Below are positions 51,401-53,267 of a stretch of 64,000 nucleotides of DNA, in pieces. The translations under genes were made by a program, and so were the position numbers. The stretch is from Leptasterias polaris (taxonomy: Eukaryota; Echinodermata; Asteroidea; Forcipulatida; Asteriidae), in contig JAZGTN010000013.1 of the NCBI GenBank assembly GCA_037783415.1, forward strand, positions 806,001 to 870,000. Reading direction: 5' to 3'. The notes under the pieces were generated by a model. That model did not search any database, was not told the origin of the DNA, and saw nothing but the letters and a program-made list of their open reading frames with translations. Positions within the stretch are counted from its first letter, which is position 1. Each line of letters opens with the position of its first letter.

Positions 51401-51442
51401 TTCACCGAGTACGTAGGCAAGGTCATCCCAGCTATTCTGAAG
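6095..51442 (+). CDS. GCN1: GCN1, eIF2alpha kinase (GCN2) activator; 33 exons, 3' part outside window
   Basis: Thirty-three exons with canonical AG/GT borders and matching phases join into 5400 nt, exactly 1800 codons without a stop. The order and residues follow animal GCN1 from the N-terminus ([17 protein letters not shown]) through [95 protein letters not shown] and [14 protein letters not shown]1 is a cytoplasmic, ribosome-associated HEAT-repeat protein that senses stalled or collided ribosomes and delivers the signal to GCN2 in amino-acid starvation. The segment from about residue 1227 on is the strongly conserved eEF3-like HEAT core. The GCN2-binding (RWD-binding) region and the remaining ~870 residues of the ~2670-residue family protein are absent; the last exon ends in a donor, so transcription presumably continues. 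The ATG at 6095 has A at -3 and aligns with known N-termini. Confidence 0.95.
7108..7345 (+). repeat. tRNA-derived SINE remnant (Ser/Leu-like)
   Basis: Starts GTCGTGGCC, then CACCGGACTCAAGCACTGGT and GTTTCTGATCAGGAGAGTGT, matching the tRNA-like head of the better copies; the B-box is eroded (TTTTGAGTTGC). Confidence 0.55.
7770..8820. other. CpG-bearing block of unknown origin in intron 1
   Basis: CpG dinucleotides are much denser here than in neighbouring AT-rich DNA (for example 7790-7860, 7970-8110, 8745-8785). A degenerate GGACACCCTGTTT-like motif recurs at 8390-8530. No gene homology is recognised in the ~100-aa open frames here. It could be an older mobile element or a regulatory CpG cluster. 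Confidence 0.35.
8981..9178. mobile_element. TIR element, AGACCTTATGCA family (degenerate copy)
   Basis: The ends ATAAACCTTAATGCACATGG and ATGCATAAAGTCTAT are imperfect inverted repeats, and the body aligns with 28212-28386. A 21-bp piece (GTGCGCCGCGCATACAGATC plus T) is tandemly doubled at about 9064-9105. Confidence 0.6.
9727..9922 (+). CDS. GCN1: GCN1 exon 2 (residues 40-104)
   Basis: Acceptor TTAG; encodes [20 protein letters not shown] to QQQRNIIA; donor GTAAGT. Split Ser codon at the end (phase 2). Confidence 0.9.
10045..10153 (+). CDS. GCN1: GCN1 exon 3 (residues 105-141)
   Basis: Acceptor ACAG; encodes [20 protein letters not shown] to SAWDDL; donor GTACGT. The WTCVLV core is conserved in GCN1. 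Upstream intron is only 122 bp. Confidence 0.9.
10585..10705. mobile_element. TIR element, GGGCCCAATTTCATAG family
   Basis: The ends GGGCCAAATTTCATAGCACT and GCCATGAAATTGGGTCT are inverted copies; 121 bp, non-coding, in GCN1 intron 3. Confidence 0.65.
10767..10956. mobile_element. TIR element, GGGCCCAATTTCATAG family
   Basis: 190 bp. The left end GGGCCCATTTTCATACAGCT and right end AGCTCTATGAAATTGGGCCC form ~26-bp near-perfect TIRs including TGCTTAA. Confidence 0.75.
10975..11225 (+). repeat. tRNA-derived SINE fragment
   Basis: GTGTGGGTTCGAATCCTGGT is the B-box, then CATGACACTTCCATGAG; it ends in a TTATTATTA tail near 11240. The A-box half is missing or replaced. Confidence 0.6.
11256..11354 (+). 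CDS. GCN1: GCN1 exon 4 (residues 142-174)
   Basis: Acceptor ATAG; encodes [20 protein letters not shown] to KLKKIWKQ; donor GTAACA; phase 0 at both ends. Confidence 0.9.
11355..12271 (+). other. GCN1 intron 4
   Basis: Contains a G-run at ~11639-11655. Repeated phrases like CCTAACxxAxxxCCAACA between 11750 and 12150 suggest an old degenerate tandem repeat. Nothing else recognised. Confidence 0.5.
12272..12475 (+). CDS. GCN1: GCN1 exon 5 (residues 175-242)
   Basis: Acceptor TCAG; encodes [20 protein letters not shown] to IKPQVHAL; donor GTATGT; phase 0. Confidence 0.9.
13608..14382. mobile_element. hAT-like non-autonomous DNA transposon, copy 1
   Basis: 775 bp bounded by inverted ends TAAGCTTGGGCGATA / TATCGCCCAAGCTTA. 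It is flanked by a perfect 8-bp target duplication ATTAACAC (13600-13607 and 14383-14390), the length typical of hAT elements. No transposase frame. Its 3' end in this orientation matches the 5' end of copy 2 at 19119-20043, so the two are opposite in orientation. In GCN1 intron 5. Confidence 0.85.
14526..14634 (+). CDS. GCN1: GCN1 exon 6 (residues 243-278)
   Basis: Acceptor TTAG; encodes [20 protein letters not shown] to LRSPENILE; donor GTATAT. The LRSPENxxE motif is conserved. Confidence 0.92.
14697..14712 (+). repeat. Poly-C run
   Basis: A run of about 16 C in GCN1 intron 6, ~65 bp past the exon 6 donor. Confidence 0.8.
15047..15870. mobile_element. TIR element with CAGTCGTTTGACCAGTTCCG ends
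   Basis: The left end TACAGTCGTTTGACCAGTTC and right end GAACTGGTCAAACGACTGTA are perfect inverted repeats extending to 27 bp (GGATCA). 824 bp. The TA at both borders fits a TA target duplication as in Tc1/mariner-type elements. The GACCAGTTCCGGATCA motif also recurs inside at ~15075, ~15460 and ~15720. No transposase. Confidence 0.8.
16234..16308 (+). CDS. GCN1: GCN1 exon 7 (residues 279-303)
   Basis: Acceptor GCAG; encodes [20 protein letters not shown] then GKNIA; donor GTAAGT. LDLSQYA is a GCN1 signature. Confidence 0.93.
16641..17587. mobile_element. TIR element with TATATCGTCG ends and internal ACGTCGTATCTC repeats
   Basis: The first 29 bp (TATATCGTCGTGTCAGTGCA...) and last 29 bp are inverted copies with about one mismatch. 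ACGTCGTATCTC or its complement GAGATACGACGT recurs inside (about 16664, 16905, 16998, 17355, 17390). 947 bp, ending 70 bp before GCN1 exon 8. No transposase. Confidence 0.8.
17658..17786 (+). CDS. GCN1: GCN1 exon 8 (residues 304-346)
   Basis: Acceptor GCAG; encodes [20 protein letters not shown] to [10 protein letters not shown]; donor GTAAGT. Contains the conserved NLASQCSD stretch. Confidence 0.93.
17800..18155 (+). repeat. tRNA-derived SINE, ~350 bp
   Basis: The tRNA-like head has an A-box-like GACCAAGCGGTCC and B-box GGTTTGAATCCC, followed by CATGACACTTCTGTCCTTGA. The body continues to CCTTGAAGTGGCC. It aligns along its whole length with 24716-25062. The head resembles class II (Ser/Leu) tRNA. 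Confidence 0.75.
18190..18342 (+). CDS. GCN1: GCN1 exon 9 (residues 347-397)
   Basis: Acceptor CCAG; encodes [20 protein letters not shown] to [12 protein letters not shown]; donor GTCAGT. Confidence 0.93.
18970..19005. mobile_element. Fragment of GGGCCCAATTTCATAG-family element
   Basis: TTAAGCAGCTCTATGAAATT followed by GGGCCC is one complete end; no partner end was found nearby. Confidence 0.5.
19119..20043. mobile_element. hAT-like non-autonomous DNA transposon, copy 2
   Basis: 925 bp with inverted ends TAAGCTTGGGCGATA / TATCGCCCAAGCTTA and a perfect 8-bp target duplication GTATGAGT (19111-19118, 20044-20051). Opposite orientation to copy 1. It is longer mainly because a ~50-bp segment (GAGAAGCACTACGTCATAAT... 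) is present three times at 19610-19760. It ends 31 bp before GCN1 exon 10. Confidence 0.88.
20075..20248 (+). CDS. GCN1: GCN1 exon 10 (residues 398-455)
   Basis: Acceptor ACAG, only 31 bp after the end of an hAT-like element; encodes [20 protein letters not shown] to IQCMLAAFK; donor GTTAGT. Confidence 0.93.
20390..20670 (-). repeat. tRNA-derived SINE, reverse orientation
   Basis: Read on the - strand: tRNA-like head (GTCGTGGCTGAGCGGTCAAG, then CAAGCTCTGGTGTTTCAG) near 20660, then GACACTTGTGTCCTTAAGCA, and a body with CACACGGGACC... motifs shared with 35870-36165. Confidence 0.65.
20776..20850 (-). repeat. Possible LINE 3'-end fragment
   Basis: TATTATTATTTATTCGGCCA is the inverted counterpart of GCCGAATAAATAATAATAAT at ~21230, the kind of 3' tail often left by LINEs. 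Confidence 0.35.
21110..21265 (+). repeat. Possible LINE 3'-end fragment
   Basis: Ends GATATGCCGAATAAATAATA followed by (AAT)n. It faces the similar tail at 20776-20850; no reverse transcriptase peptide is seen here. Confidence 0.35.
21320..21472 (+). CDS. GCN1: GCN1 exon 11 (residues 456-506)
   Basis: Acceptor CTAG; encodes [20 protein letters not shown] to MYGADIEA; donor GTAAGA. Confidence 0.92.
21780..22085. repeat. Array of perfect palindromes GGTTCTTATAAGAACC
   Basis: Seven perfect 16-bp palindromes at 21868, 21893, 21933, 21955, 21980, 22024 and 22049, separated by ACACAATAT/ATACAAT-type spacers, with degenerate copies on both sides (21786-21860, 22070-22100, 22275-22312). In GCN1 intron 11. 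Could form cruciforms or RNA hairpins. Confidence 0.9.
22487..22579 (+). CDS. GCN1: GCN1 exon 12 (residues 507-537)
   Basis: Acceptor CCAG; encodes [20 protein letters not shown] then [11 protein letters not shown]; donor GTAAGT. Confidence 0.9.
22953..23028 (+). CDS. GCN1: GCN1 exon 13 (residues 538-562)
   Basis: Acceptor CCAG; encodes [20 protein letters not shown] then KPGAE; donor GTAAGT; ends in phase 2 (AG of an Arg codon). Confidence 0.9.
23155..23452 (+). repeat. tRNA-derived SINE with (TAT)n tail
   Basis: The B-box GGTTCGAGTCCCGGTCATGA is followed by CTTGTGTCCTTGAGCAAGAC, GGTACCTGCAAGGGTAGAGG, CCAATGACCAGGGCACTAAT and GCGCTATATAAGAAC, ending TTATTATTATTAT. The 3' portion is found inverted at 38105-38400. 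Confidence 0.75.
24256..24297 (+). pseudogene. Decoy copy of GCN1 exon 14 start (pseudo-exon 1)
   Basis: 42 nt between CCAG and GTAGTT. In the GCN1 frame it reads [12 protein letters not shown] then TAG. Three differences from exon 14 in the shared part are all third-position synonymous. Confidence 0.7.
24389..24430 (+). pseudogene. Decoy copy of GCN1 exon 14 start (pseudo-exon 2)
   Basis: 42 nt between ACAG and GTAGTT, same peptide and stop as pseudo-exon 1. One synonymous difference (GCA for GCG) from exon 14 in the shared stretch. Confidence 0.7.
24523..24682 (+). CDS. GCN1: GCN1 exon 14 (residues 563-616)
   Basis: Acceptor CCAG; encodes [20 protein letters not shown] to [10 protein letters not shown]; donor GTACAA. 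Its first ~30 bases plus acceptor occur twice more in the upstream intron. Confidence 0.92.
24716..25062 (+). repeat. tRNA-derived SINE, ~350 bp
   Basis: Full-length relative of 17800-18155: GTCGTGGCTGAGCG head, ACCGGACCCAAGCTCTGGTG, B-box GCTCGAATCCCGGTCATGAC, body to CCTTGAAGTGGCC. Starts ~35 bp after exon 14. Confidence 0.78.
25150..25350 (-). repeat. SINE-related remnant
   Basis: TCTTATAAAGCGCTTTATTT and TTCTTAAAGTGCTCTTTATA resemble the tails of the reverse-oriented SINEs at 35870 and 20390; degenerate. Confidence 0.4.
25830..26019 (+). CDS. GCN1: GCN1 exon 15 (residues 617-679)
   Basis: Acceptor ATAG; encodes [20 protein letters not shown] to LLDVHQPTV; donor GTATGT. A variable part of the family, so identification rests on frame and position. 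Confidence 0.88.
26301..26428 (+). CDS. GCN1: GCN1 exon 16 (residues 680-722)
   Basis: Acceptor CTAG; encodes [20 protein letters not shown] to [10 protein letters not shown]; donor GTAAGT. Confidence 0.9.
26813..26914. mobile_element. Small fold-back element
   Basis: CTAGGTGGCAGCAGAC at the left and GTCTGCTGCCACCTAG at the right are perfect inverted repeats, with ACTAGGTAA/TTACCTGGT continuing the arms with mismatches. ~102 bp in GCN1 intron 16. Confidence 0.7.
27407..27588 (+). CDS. GCN1: GCN1 exon 17 (residues 723-782)
   Basis: Acceptor CTAG; encodes [20 protein letters not shown] to [15 protein letters not shown]; donor GTAAGT. The [14 protein letters not shown] block is conserved. Confidence 0.93.
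28212..28386. mobile_element. TIR element, AGACCTTATGCA family, with paired CRE motifs
   Basis: The ends ATAGACCTTATGCA and TGCATAAGGTCTAT are perfect inverted repeats; 175 bp. Each arm carries TGACGTCA (28228-28235 and 28364-28371), the consensus CREB/ATF site, and AAGATGGCGGC (28349-28359) matches the YY1 consensus. In GCN1 intron 17; a second copy is at 8981-9178. Confidence 0.8.
28459..28945 (-). pseudogene. LINE reverse-transcriptase C-terminal fragment and 3' end (part 1)
   Basis: On the - strand, [15 protein letters not shown] and [13 protein letters not shown] are the typical C-terminal RT/linker motifs of CR1/L2-type non-LTR retrotransposons. An in-frame TGA lies near 28764, after which [13 protein letters not shown] and [10 protein letters not shown] continue the frame. 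The 3' end near 28459 has a short (TGAA)n run, as in L2-like elements. 5' truncated and inactive. Confidence 0.75.
28946..30114. mobile_element. DNA transposon (CAGGCATGAGAAT ends) inserted into the LINE
   Basis: 1169 bp with inverted ends CAGGCATGAGAAT / ATTCTCATGCCTG and a TTATTA duplication on both sides (28940-28945, 30115-30120). CpG-richer than its surroundings. CCCGGTTCCATCTATGGTCC is tandemly doubled near 29862-29899. The CAGG terminus is hAT-like, but the visible duplication is 6 bp. No transposase frame. Confidence 0.75.
30115..30175 (-). pseudogene. LINE reverse-transcriptase fragment (part 2, upstream of the insertion)
   Basis: On the - strand this reads [14 protein letters not shown], the RT motif normally just before the [10 protein letters not shown] segment found at the other side of the inserted element, so the two pieces are one interrupted LINE. 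Confidence 0.6.
30490..30834. mobile_element. TIR element, TTAAAGG family, perfect 26-bp TIRs
   Basis: Begins TTAAAGGGTGTGTACAACAT and ends with its exact inverse (26 bp each). 345 bp. The body has the phrase AACTTTCACAGGTTTGTTAT near its right end. TTAA at both borders may be the target site. In GCN1 intron 17. Confidence 0.85.
31085..31178 (+). CDS. GCN1: GCN1 exon 18 (residues 783-814)
   Basis: Acceptor ACAG; encodes [20 protein letters not shown] then [11 protein letters not shown]; donor [17 protein letters not shown] is a GCN1 hallmark and starts a highly charged helical segment. Confidence 0.93.
31732..31854 (+). CDS. GCN1: GCN1 exon 19 (residues 815-855)
   Basis: Acceptor GAAG; encodes [20 protein letters not shown] to [10 protein letters not shown]; donor GTAATG. 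Lysine/glutamate-rich, probably a long charged helix. A tandem repeat starts just past the donor. Confidence 0.92.
31866..32720 (+). repeat. ~80/160-bp tandem repeat after exon 19
   Basis: Units contain GCAGTTGAAACTGG, AACATGTGATAAGAGGCT and AAGTGCCTTAAAACAGTA. Two alternating variants (CTACCATGAAG / CTGCCTGGAAG) give a ~160-bp higher-order period; units become degenerate after 32470. Begins 12 bp past the exon 19 donor. Confidence 0.9.
32952..33150 (+). CDS. GCN1: GCN1 exon 20 (residues 856-921)
   Basis: Acceptor GCAG; encodes [20 protein letters not shown] to [10 protein letters not shown]; donor GTAAGT. Confidence 0.92.
33427..33475 (+). ncRNA. Hammerhead-ribozyme-like motif (core incomplete), copy 1
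   Basis: GACTCTGCTAGGGTC could form a stem II hairpin, followed by CGAAACGTC (GAAA plus a GTC cleavage triplet). GCCT upstream and AGGC downstream could pair as stem I. The CTGATGA core expected before stem II is replaced by TCAAGAAA. A near-identical copy is at 52424. Probably part of a retroelement; activity is unlikely as it stands. Confidence 0.3.
33600..33748. mobile_element. Degenerate GGGCCCAATTTCATAG-family element
   Basis: CCCAATTTCTGCTTTAGCAG at the left and GAGCAGCTCTGAAATTGAGC then CC at the right are eroded inverted ends; the body has TGTGCTTGGCTACTTTTTGT, as in the copy at 1790-1975. Confidence 0.5.
33821..34191 (+). CDS. GCN1: GCN1 exon 21 (residues 922-1045)
   Basis: Acceptor TTAG; the largest exon, encoding [20 protein letters not shown] to [10 protein letters not shown]; donor GTAAGT. 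Has [14 protein letters not shown], matching the family's SLVFPFLKMVL region. Confidence 0.93.
34278..35791. mobile_element. 1.5-kb TIR element with CCGTATTTTCTTGCGGA ends
   Basis: TACCGTATTTTCTTGCGGA at the left and its exact inverse at the right; beyond that GACAAGACGC, ACCCCAAAAA and CTGCTGACG-type subterminal repeats appear in both arms. An internal ATTCCAACAATGCCGCAA-like unit is repeated at 34510-34640. Open frames inside (for example 35362-35721 +) show no transposase signature. Between GCN1 exons 21 and 22. Confidence 0.8.
35870..36168 (-). repeat. tRNA-derived SINE, reverse orientation, near complete
   Basis: On the - strand: TGGCCGAGCGGTTGAGAGCA, CGGACTCAAGCTCTGGTGTT, B-box GGTTTGAGTCCTGGTCGTGG, and a tail to the 35875 end (TATATAAATGGGTCTAAC). 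The head looks like a class II (Ser/Leu) tRNA. Confidence 0.75.
36412..36474. repeat. (TTA)n microsatellite
   Basis: About 20 uninterrupted trinucleotides, 58 bp before GCN1 exon 22. Confidence 0.95.
36532..36756 (+). CDS. GCN1: GCN1 exon 22 (residues 1046-1120)
   Basis: Acceptor ACAG; encodes [20 protein letters not shown] to [11 protein letters not shown]; donor [14 protein letters not shown] and [15 protein letters not shown] are conserved. Confidence 0.94.
36842..37075 (-). repeat. tRNA-derived SINE (Lys-like head), reverse orientation
   Basis: On the - strand: GGACTAAATAGCTTAGTTGG (A-box) and GGTCGCAGGTTCAAGTCCCG (B-box). Same family as 46795-46990 and 49525-49745. Confidence 0.65.
37580..37707 (+). 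CDS. GCN1: GCN1 exon 23 (residues 1121-1162)
   Basis: Acceptor TTAG; encodes [20 protein letters not shown] to EENVKIMAE; donor GTAAGT; ends phase 2. Confidence 0.92.
37750..38050 (+). repeat. ~65-70-bp tandem repeat in intron 23
   Basis: GTACATGGTGTTACTGCAAA and TGTATCTCCACCATGCAA recur about five times with indels. Confidence 0.85.
38105..38400 (-). repeat. tRNA-derived SINE, reverse orientation
   Basis: Inverse of 23155-23452: TTCTTATATAGCACATTTTT, GTGCCCTGGTCATTGGGCCA, CTCCCAGGGGAGTATACAGC, CAAGGACGCATGTGTCATTA and B-box complement GGAATTCGAACCCACA. Confidence 0.7.
38504..38693 (+). CDS. GCN1: GCN1 exon 24 (residues 1163-1226)
   Basis: Acceptor ACAG; encodes [20 protein letters not shown] to [10 protein letters not shown]; donor GTGAGT. 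PDLCSLxIDDVIxxxxxVRQ is a clear family match. Confidence 0.94.
39230..39575 (+). repeat. ~115-bp tandem repeat, three copies, intron 24
   Basis: TGCCAGCCTGCAATATGATA and CTGACCATTCAATAT-like phrases recur three times with divergence. The preceding 38760-39230 shows nothing recognised. Confidence 0.8.
39698..39812. mobile_element. Possible small TIR element
   Basis: ACACTGCAAAAAACACTGTG and GTCCACACTTGGTATTTAGTGTGA are roughly inverted, with several nested GTGTGGACTT/AGTCCACA palindromes. Confidence 0.4.
39940..40176 (+). CDS. GCN1: GCN1 exon 25 (residues 1227-1305)
   Basis: Acceptor ACAG; encodes [20 protein letters not shown] to AVIDNQGK; donor GTCAGT. Start of the highly conserved HEAT core ([23 protein letters not shown]). 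Confidence 0.95.
40736..41041 (+). repeat. 18-bp minisatellite TATATGTCATATTCTGTA
   Basis: About 16-17 near-perfect copies, the last few with 2-bp deletions, in GCN1 intron 25. Because 18 is a multiple of 3, open frames run through on both strands; these are not genes. Confidence 0.95.
41267..41461 (+). CDS. GCN1: GCN1 exon 26 (residues 1306-1370)
   Basis: Acceptor TTAG; encodes [20 protein letters not shown] to [11 protein letters not shown]; donor GTGAGA. Contains [20 protein letters not shown]. Confidence 0.96.
41699..41820 (+). repeat. Partial tRNA-derived SINE (Lys-like)
   Basis: CCGGTAAAGGTTGTATGGCT, AAAATAGGGAGACCCCCAAC, then A-box TAGCTCAGTTGGTAGAG; truncated after it. Confidence 0.65.
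41907..42153 (+). CDS. GCN1: GCN1 exon 27 (residues 1371-1452)
   Basis: Acceptor CCAG; encodes [20 protein letters not shown] to [12 protein letters not shown]; donor [26 protein letters not shown] is nearly invariant in animals. Confidence 0.96.
42154..42977 (+). other. GCN1 intron 27
   Basis: AT-rich intron with no recognised gene or clear repeat. Confidence 0.5.
42978..43099 (+). CDS. GCN1: GCN1 exon 28 (residues 1453-1493)
   Basis: Acceptor ACAG; encodes [20 protein letters not shown] to [10 protein letters not shown]; donor GTAGGT. The G-rich minisatellite starts ~50 bp later. Confidence 0.96.
43146..45497 (+). repeat. 28-bp G-rich minisatellite (G-quadruplex-forming), intron 28
   Basis: The unit is GGGTAGGAGATGGGAAGGGG plus TTGGGGTT, about 80 copies over ~2.35 kb. 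Variants (AGGTGGGAAGGAG, GGTTCGG, GGTTAGG) recur in blocks, showing higher-order duplication. GGGAAGGGGTTGGGGTTGGG is a four-run G-quadruplex motif present in most units on the sense strand. Confidence 0.97.
43938..44023 (+). repeat. Non-G4 spacer block in the minisatellite, copy 1
   Basis: GTACAGTATGAGTTAAGAGG through GAATATGTAGAAGTGTA; an almost identical block ends the array at 45498-45583, so a segment of ~1.56 kb was duplicated. Confidence 0.9.
45498..45583 (+). repeat. Spacer block, copy 2, end of minisatellite
   Basis: Same ~85-bp block as 43938-44023. The following 45584-46074 is unique intron with no recognised feature. Confidence 0.9.
46075..46189 (+). CDS. GCN1: GCN1 exon 29 (residues 1494-1531)
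   Basis: Acceptor GCAG; encodes [20 protein letters not shown] to EEDSWRTKT; donor GTTGGT. Degenerate copies of its 3' end and donor lie in the downstream intron. Confidence 0.95.
46560..46742 (+). repeat. Degenerate copies of GCN1 exon 29 3' end in intron 29
   Basis: AGAAGACTCGTGGCGAACCT followed by AAACTGGTTGGTAGATGCAT (46628-46667) copies the last ~27 nt of exon 29, its GTTGGT donor and the first intron bases (46163-46205). Weaker copies lie at ~46560 and ~46713. Confidence 0.8.
46795..46990 (+). repeat. tRNA-derived SINE, fullest copy (Lys-like)
   Basis: AAAGGTTGTGTGGCTTCTGA and AAAATAGGGAGATTGCCAAC lead into a tRNA-like block 46898-46970 with A-box TAGCTCAGTTGGTAGAG and B-box GGTTCAAATCC, then TTTTTCTTTGTTCAACAC. 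The anticodon arm does not pair cleanly, so a SINE rather than a functional tRNA. Confidence 0.75.
47143..47322 (+). CDS. GCN1: GCN1 exon 30 (residues 1532-1591)
   Basis: Acceptor ACAG; encodes [20 protein letters not shown] to AVIRNPEIQ; donor GTATGC. Confidence 0.96.
47410..48093 (+). repeat. 52-bp minisatellite with octamer motifs, intron 30
   Basis: Unit CATAGTGCTTGTCATGGTTA then CAAGGTGCTATGTAAATGAA and ACACTCCATTTG, about 13 copies. Each unit contains ATTTGCAT, the inverse of the POU octamer ATGCAAAT. Confidence 0.95.
48407..48627 (+). CDS. GCN1: GCN1 exon 31 (residues 1592-1665)
   Basis: Acceptor GTAG; encodes [20 protein letters not shown] to NMYSLTDQK; donor GTAAAC. Contains [17 protein letters not shown] and [17 protein letters not shown]. 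Confidence 0.96.
48782..49258 (+). repeat. 43-bp minisatellite, intron 31
   Basis: Eleven copies, identical by eye, of ATTGAAAACTGGTTTCTACT plus GGCATGACTGGGGCCATGTATAC. Confidence 0.96.
49525..49745 (-). repeat. tRNA-derived SINE (Lys-like), reverse orientation
   Basis: On the - strand: CTACACAGCAGCTACAGGTT, AAAATAGGGAAACTGACAAC, A-box TATCTCAGTTGGTAGAGCAC and B-box GGTTACAGGTTCAAATC, then AACTTTTCTTTGTTTA. Confidence 0.7.
49833..50040 (+). CDS. GCN1: GCN1 exon 32 (residues 1666-1734)
   Basis: Acceptor GCAG; encodes [20 protein letters not shown] to [10 protein letters not shown]; donor GTATGT. Confidence 0.96.
50745..51185 (-). repeat. tRNA-derived SINE (Ser/Leu-like), reverse orientation, interrupted
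   Basis: Head at 51075-51180 (ACCCACACTCTGCTGATCAG and CAGAGCTTGACC on +) and tail with ACACGGGACCTACTGCTTAA at ~50800. The middle (50880-51055) is unrelated sequence, probably an insertion. Ends ~60 bp before GCN1 exon 33. Confidence 0.6.
51246..51442 (+). CDS. GCN1: GCN1 exon 33 (residues 1735-1800), last in window
   Basis: Acceptor TTAG; encodes [20 protein letters not shown] to [11 protein letters not shown]; ends phase 0 before GTATTG, a weaker donor than its neighbours. Read-through would hit TAA after 15 codons. No continuation exon (expected ALADENEFVRD-like) is seen from 51443 to 64000. Confidence 0.93.
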
Positions 51443-52779
51443 GTATTGTGGAATATATCAGTGCAACAACACTGTATCTTAATAATCTAATAACATTGCA
51501 TAAGAGAGCATCCACATAGGAAGCATTTCAGTGCCATTCAGTTTGTGTCTACCTCTGTTGTTAGTTTTTAGCGAGATACAACAGTTTTGCACATCCATAC
51601 ACAAGCAAAGTGTGAGAACATGCATGTGAAGTTTCCGCAATCGTGCGTATCCCCGCTCTGCATTCTCCGCTTTTTAAAATAATTTTCCTTTTAAAATATC
51701 ACTGCCACAATGAATTCCTGACTTGACAAAGGAAAGCCAACAAAGGTTCGGATAATAAGCACCAGGTTTTGTTGTTCTCTTGTGAGAAAAAATGCCACGG
51801 CTGATAATCTGCCATGGTATGCTGGGATCTCAGAATGCTCGGACTTACTGAATACAATGATAAACAATGGTGGCAGCCTGTCCATTCTTTTATGCCACAT
51901 TTGCATGACAAAAGAACAATCAAAAGGTCTGGAATCGGGGGTTACAAATTATCCCAGGATAAAGGGAGATTACATTCGTGAATTCCAGTACCTTCTGTTC
52001 CTTTGTATGGGTAAAACAAAGTGCAGCACAATATGTGCATAGCTGTGCACGCTACACAATGGAATGTCCAGGTGAAAATATAGAGGGCACTCTGAAGTTA
52101 TTCCGGGTGTTAAAAATTATTCACCTCAAGCCAGTCCAGAAAAATTTGTATTGTATACACGCCATCCGATGTGAAGTGGTTAAGAAAGTTTATGTCGCTT
52201 GGTTTGATGTAAGATCAGGCTGCTGGTGTCCATCTTAAACTTTGTTCATTTTCGGACCGAGAAGAGCCAAGGCAAGGACTTGGGCCAAAAACAATTTCCA
52301 AGTTGATCGAATCTTTGGTTTAATCATAACATCTGTGCTACAAATAATAAAGCAAGATCAGAACTGAGTCCGATGCAGTAGACTGCTCGGCCATGACACG
52401 CTACTATATATAAAGCCTTTTTTTAGCCTTCGAGAAAGACTCTGCTAGGGTCGAAACGTCAGGCCACTAACTAATCTTTGCACAATATATAAAGATATGA
52501 CCTAATAAATTTTAAAACCCTTTATAGATTAGCAAATTTGACAAAAATGCAATAATGTATTAAGTCTATAAACTCATATTCCAACCCAAATAATTTGGCA
52601 ATTTTTAATTATACATTTAAATAAGTAGATGAAGATGAGCAGTGTACTTTTCATTTCCCCGTTATTACATCATGCTACAATTATTTACAAAAAATCAACT
52701 CAAATCAAATTACAGAGGCTGTGTGATTTAACTCTTTCTCATGTGTTTAAAGATGGCCGCCGCATCTGAAATGGTTTCC
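51443..52779 (+). other. Start of GCN1 intron 33 (or break point)
   Basis: No GCN1 exon recognised. Contains AT-rich DNA, a SINE head fragment at 52378-52402 and the hammerhead-like repeat at 52424. Confidence 0.5.
52424..52473 (+). ncRNA. Hammerhead-ribozyme-like motif (core incomplete), copy 2
   Basis: Differs from 33427-33475 by about one base in the shared ~48 (TTCGAGAAA for TTCAAGAAA). Same stem II GACTCTGCTAGGGTC and CGAAACGTC. Confidence 0.3.
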
Positions 52780-52805
52780 TTAAAGGCAGGGTATACTTTT
52801 GGTAA
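52780..52805. repeat. Left TIR of a TTAAAGGCAG-family element
   Basis: TTAAAGGCAGGGTATACTTT then TGGTAA. The inverted partner with 3 mismatches in 26 is at 55978-56003, on the far side of GPCR 1. Confidence 0.65.
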
Positions 52806-53267
52806 ATGTCAAAGACCAGTATCCTCACTTGGTGTATCCCAACATATGCATCCAACAACAAACCCTTTTATGATTCACATTACGGAATTTGTGAGTTTGG
52901 TCACAAAAACTCAGAAAGTATACATCCTTTTCACATAGGTGTGGCCGGGTGTGTTTACATTGAACTACTTGGGTCATTAAACTTAATGGATGAGCAGTTA
53001 ATCTGCCTGGGGCAGCCAGCAGCCCTACTGGCTTGTGCATGATCCAATTAAGACCACTGTTTGGAAAAGGAATTACATGGAGATAACATGTGTTTGTTGT
53101 CAGATGGAAAGGATGTTTCATTCTAGCCTCTTCCTTTAATGGAGCTTTCCCGTAATGCATTGCGTTTCAGTTATTCAGATGGTCTGATCGATTCTCAATC
53201 AGAGCAATTTGTTTGTGGATGCAAATTTGGGCCAAATAAGTACACAATCGACTGACAAACGGCTTGA

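Noticed and set aside
51443..51490. Read-through end of GCN1 (15 extra codons to TAA) as the natural C-terminus
   Set aside because: The protein would lack about a third of the family length, and the break falls at a GT donor in phase 0; a spliced continuation is more likely.
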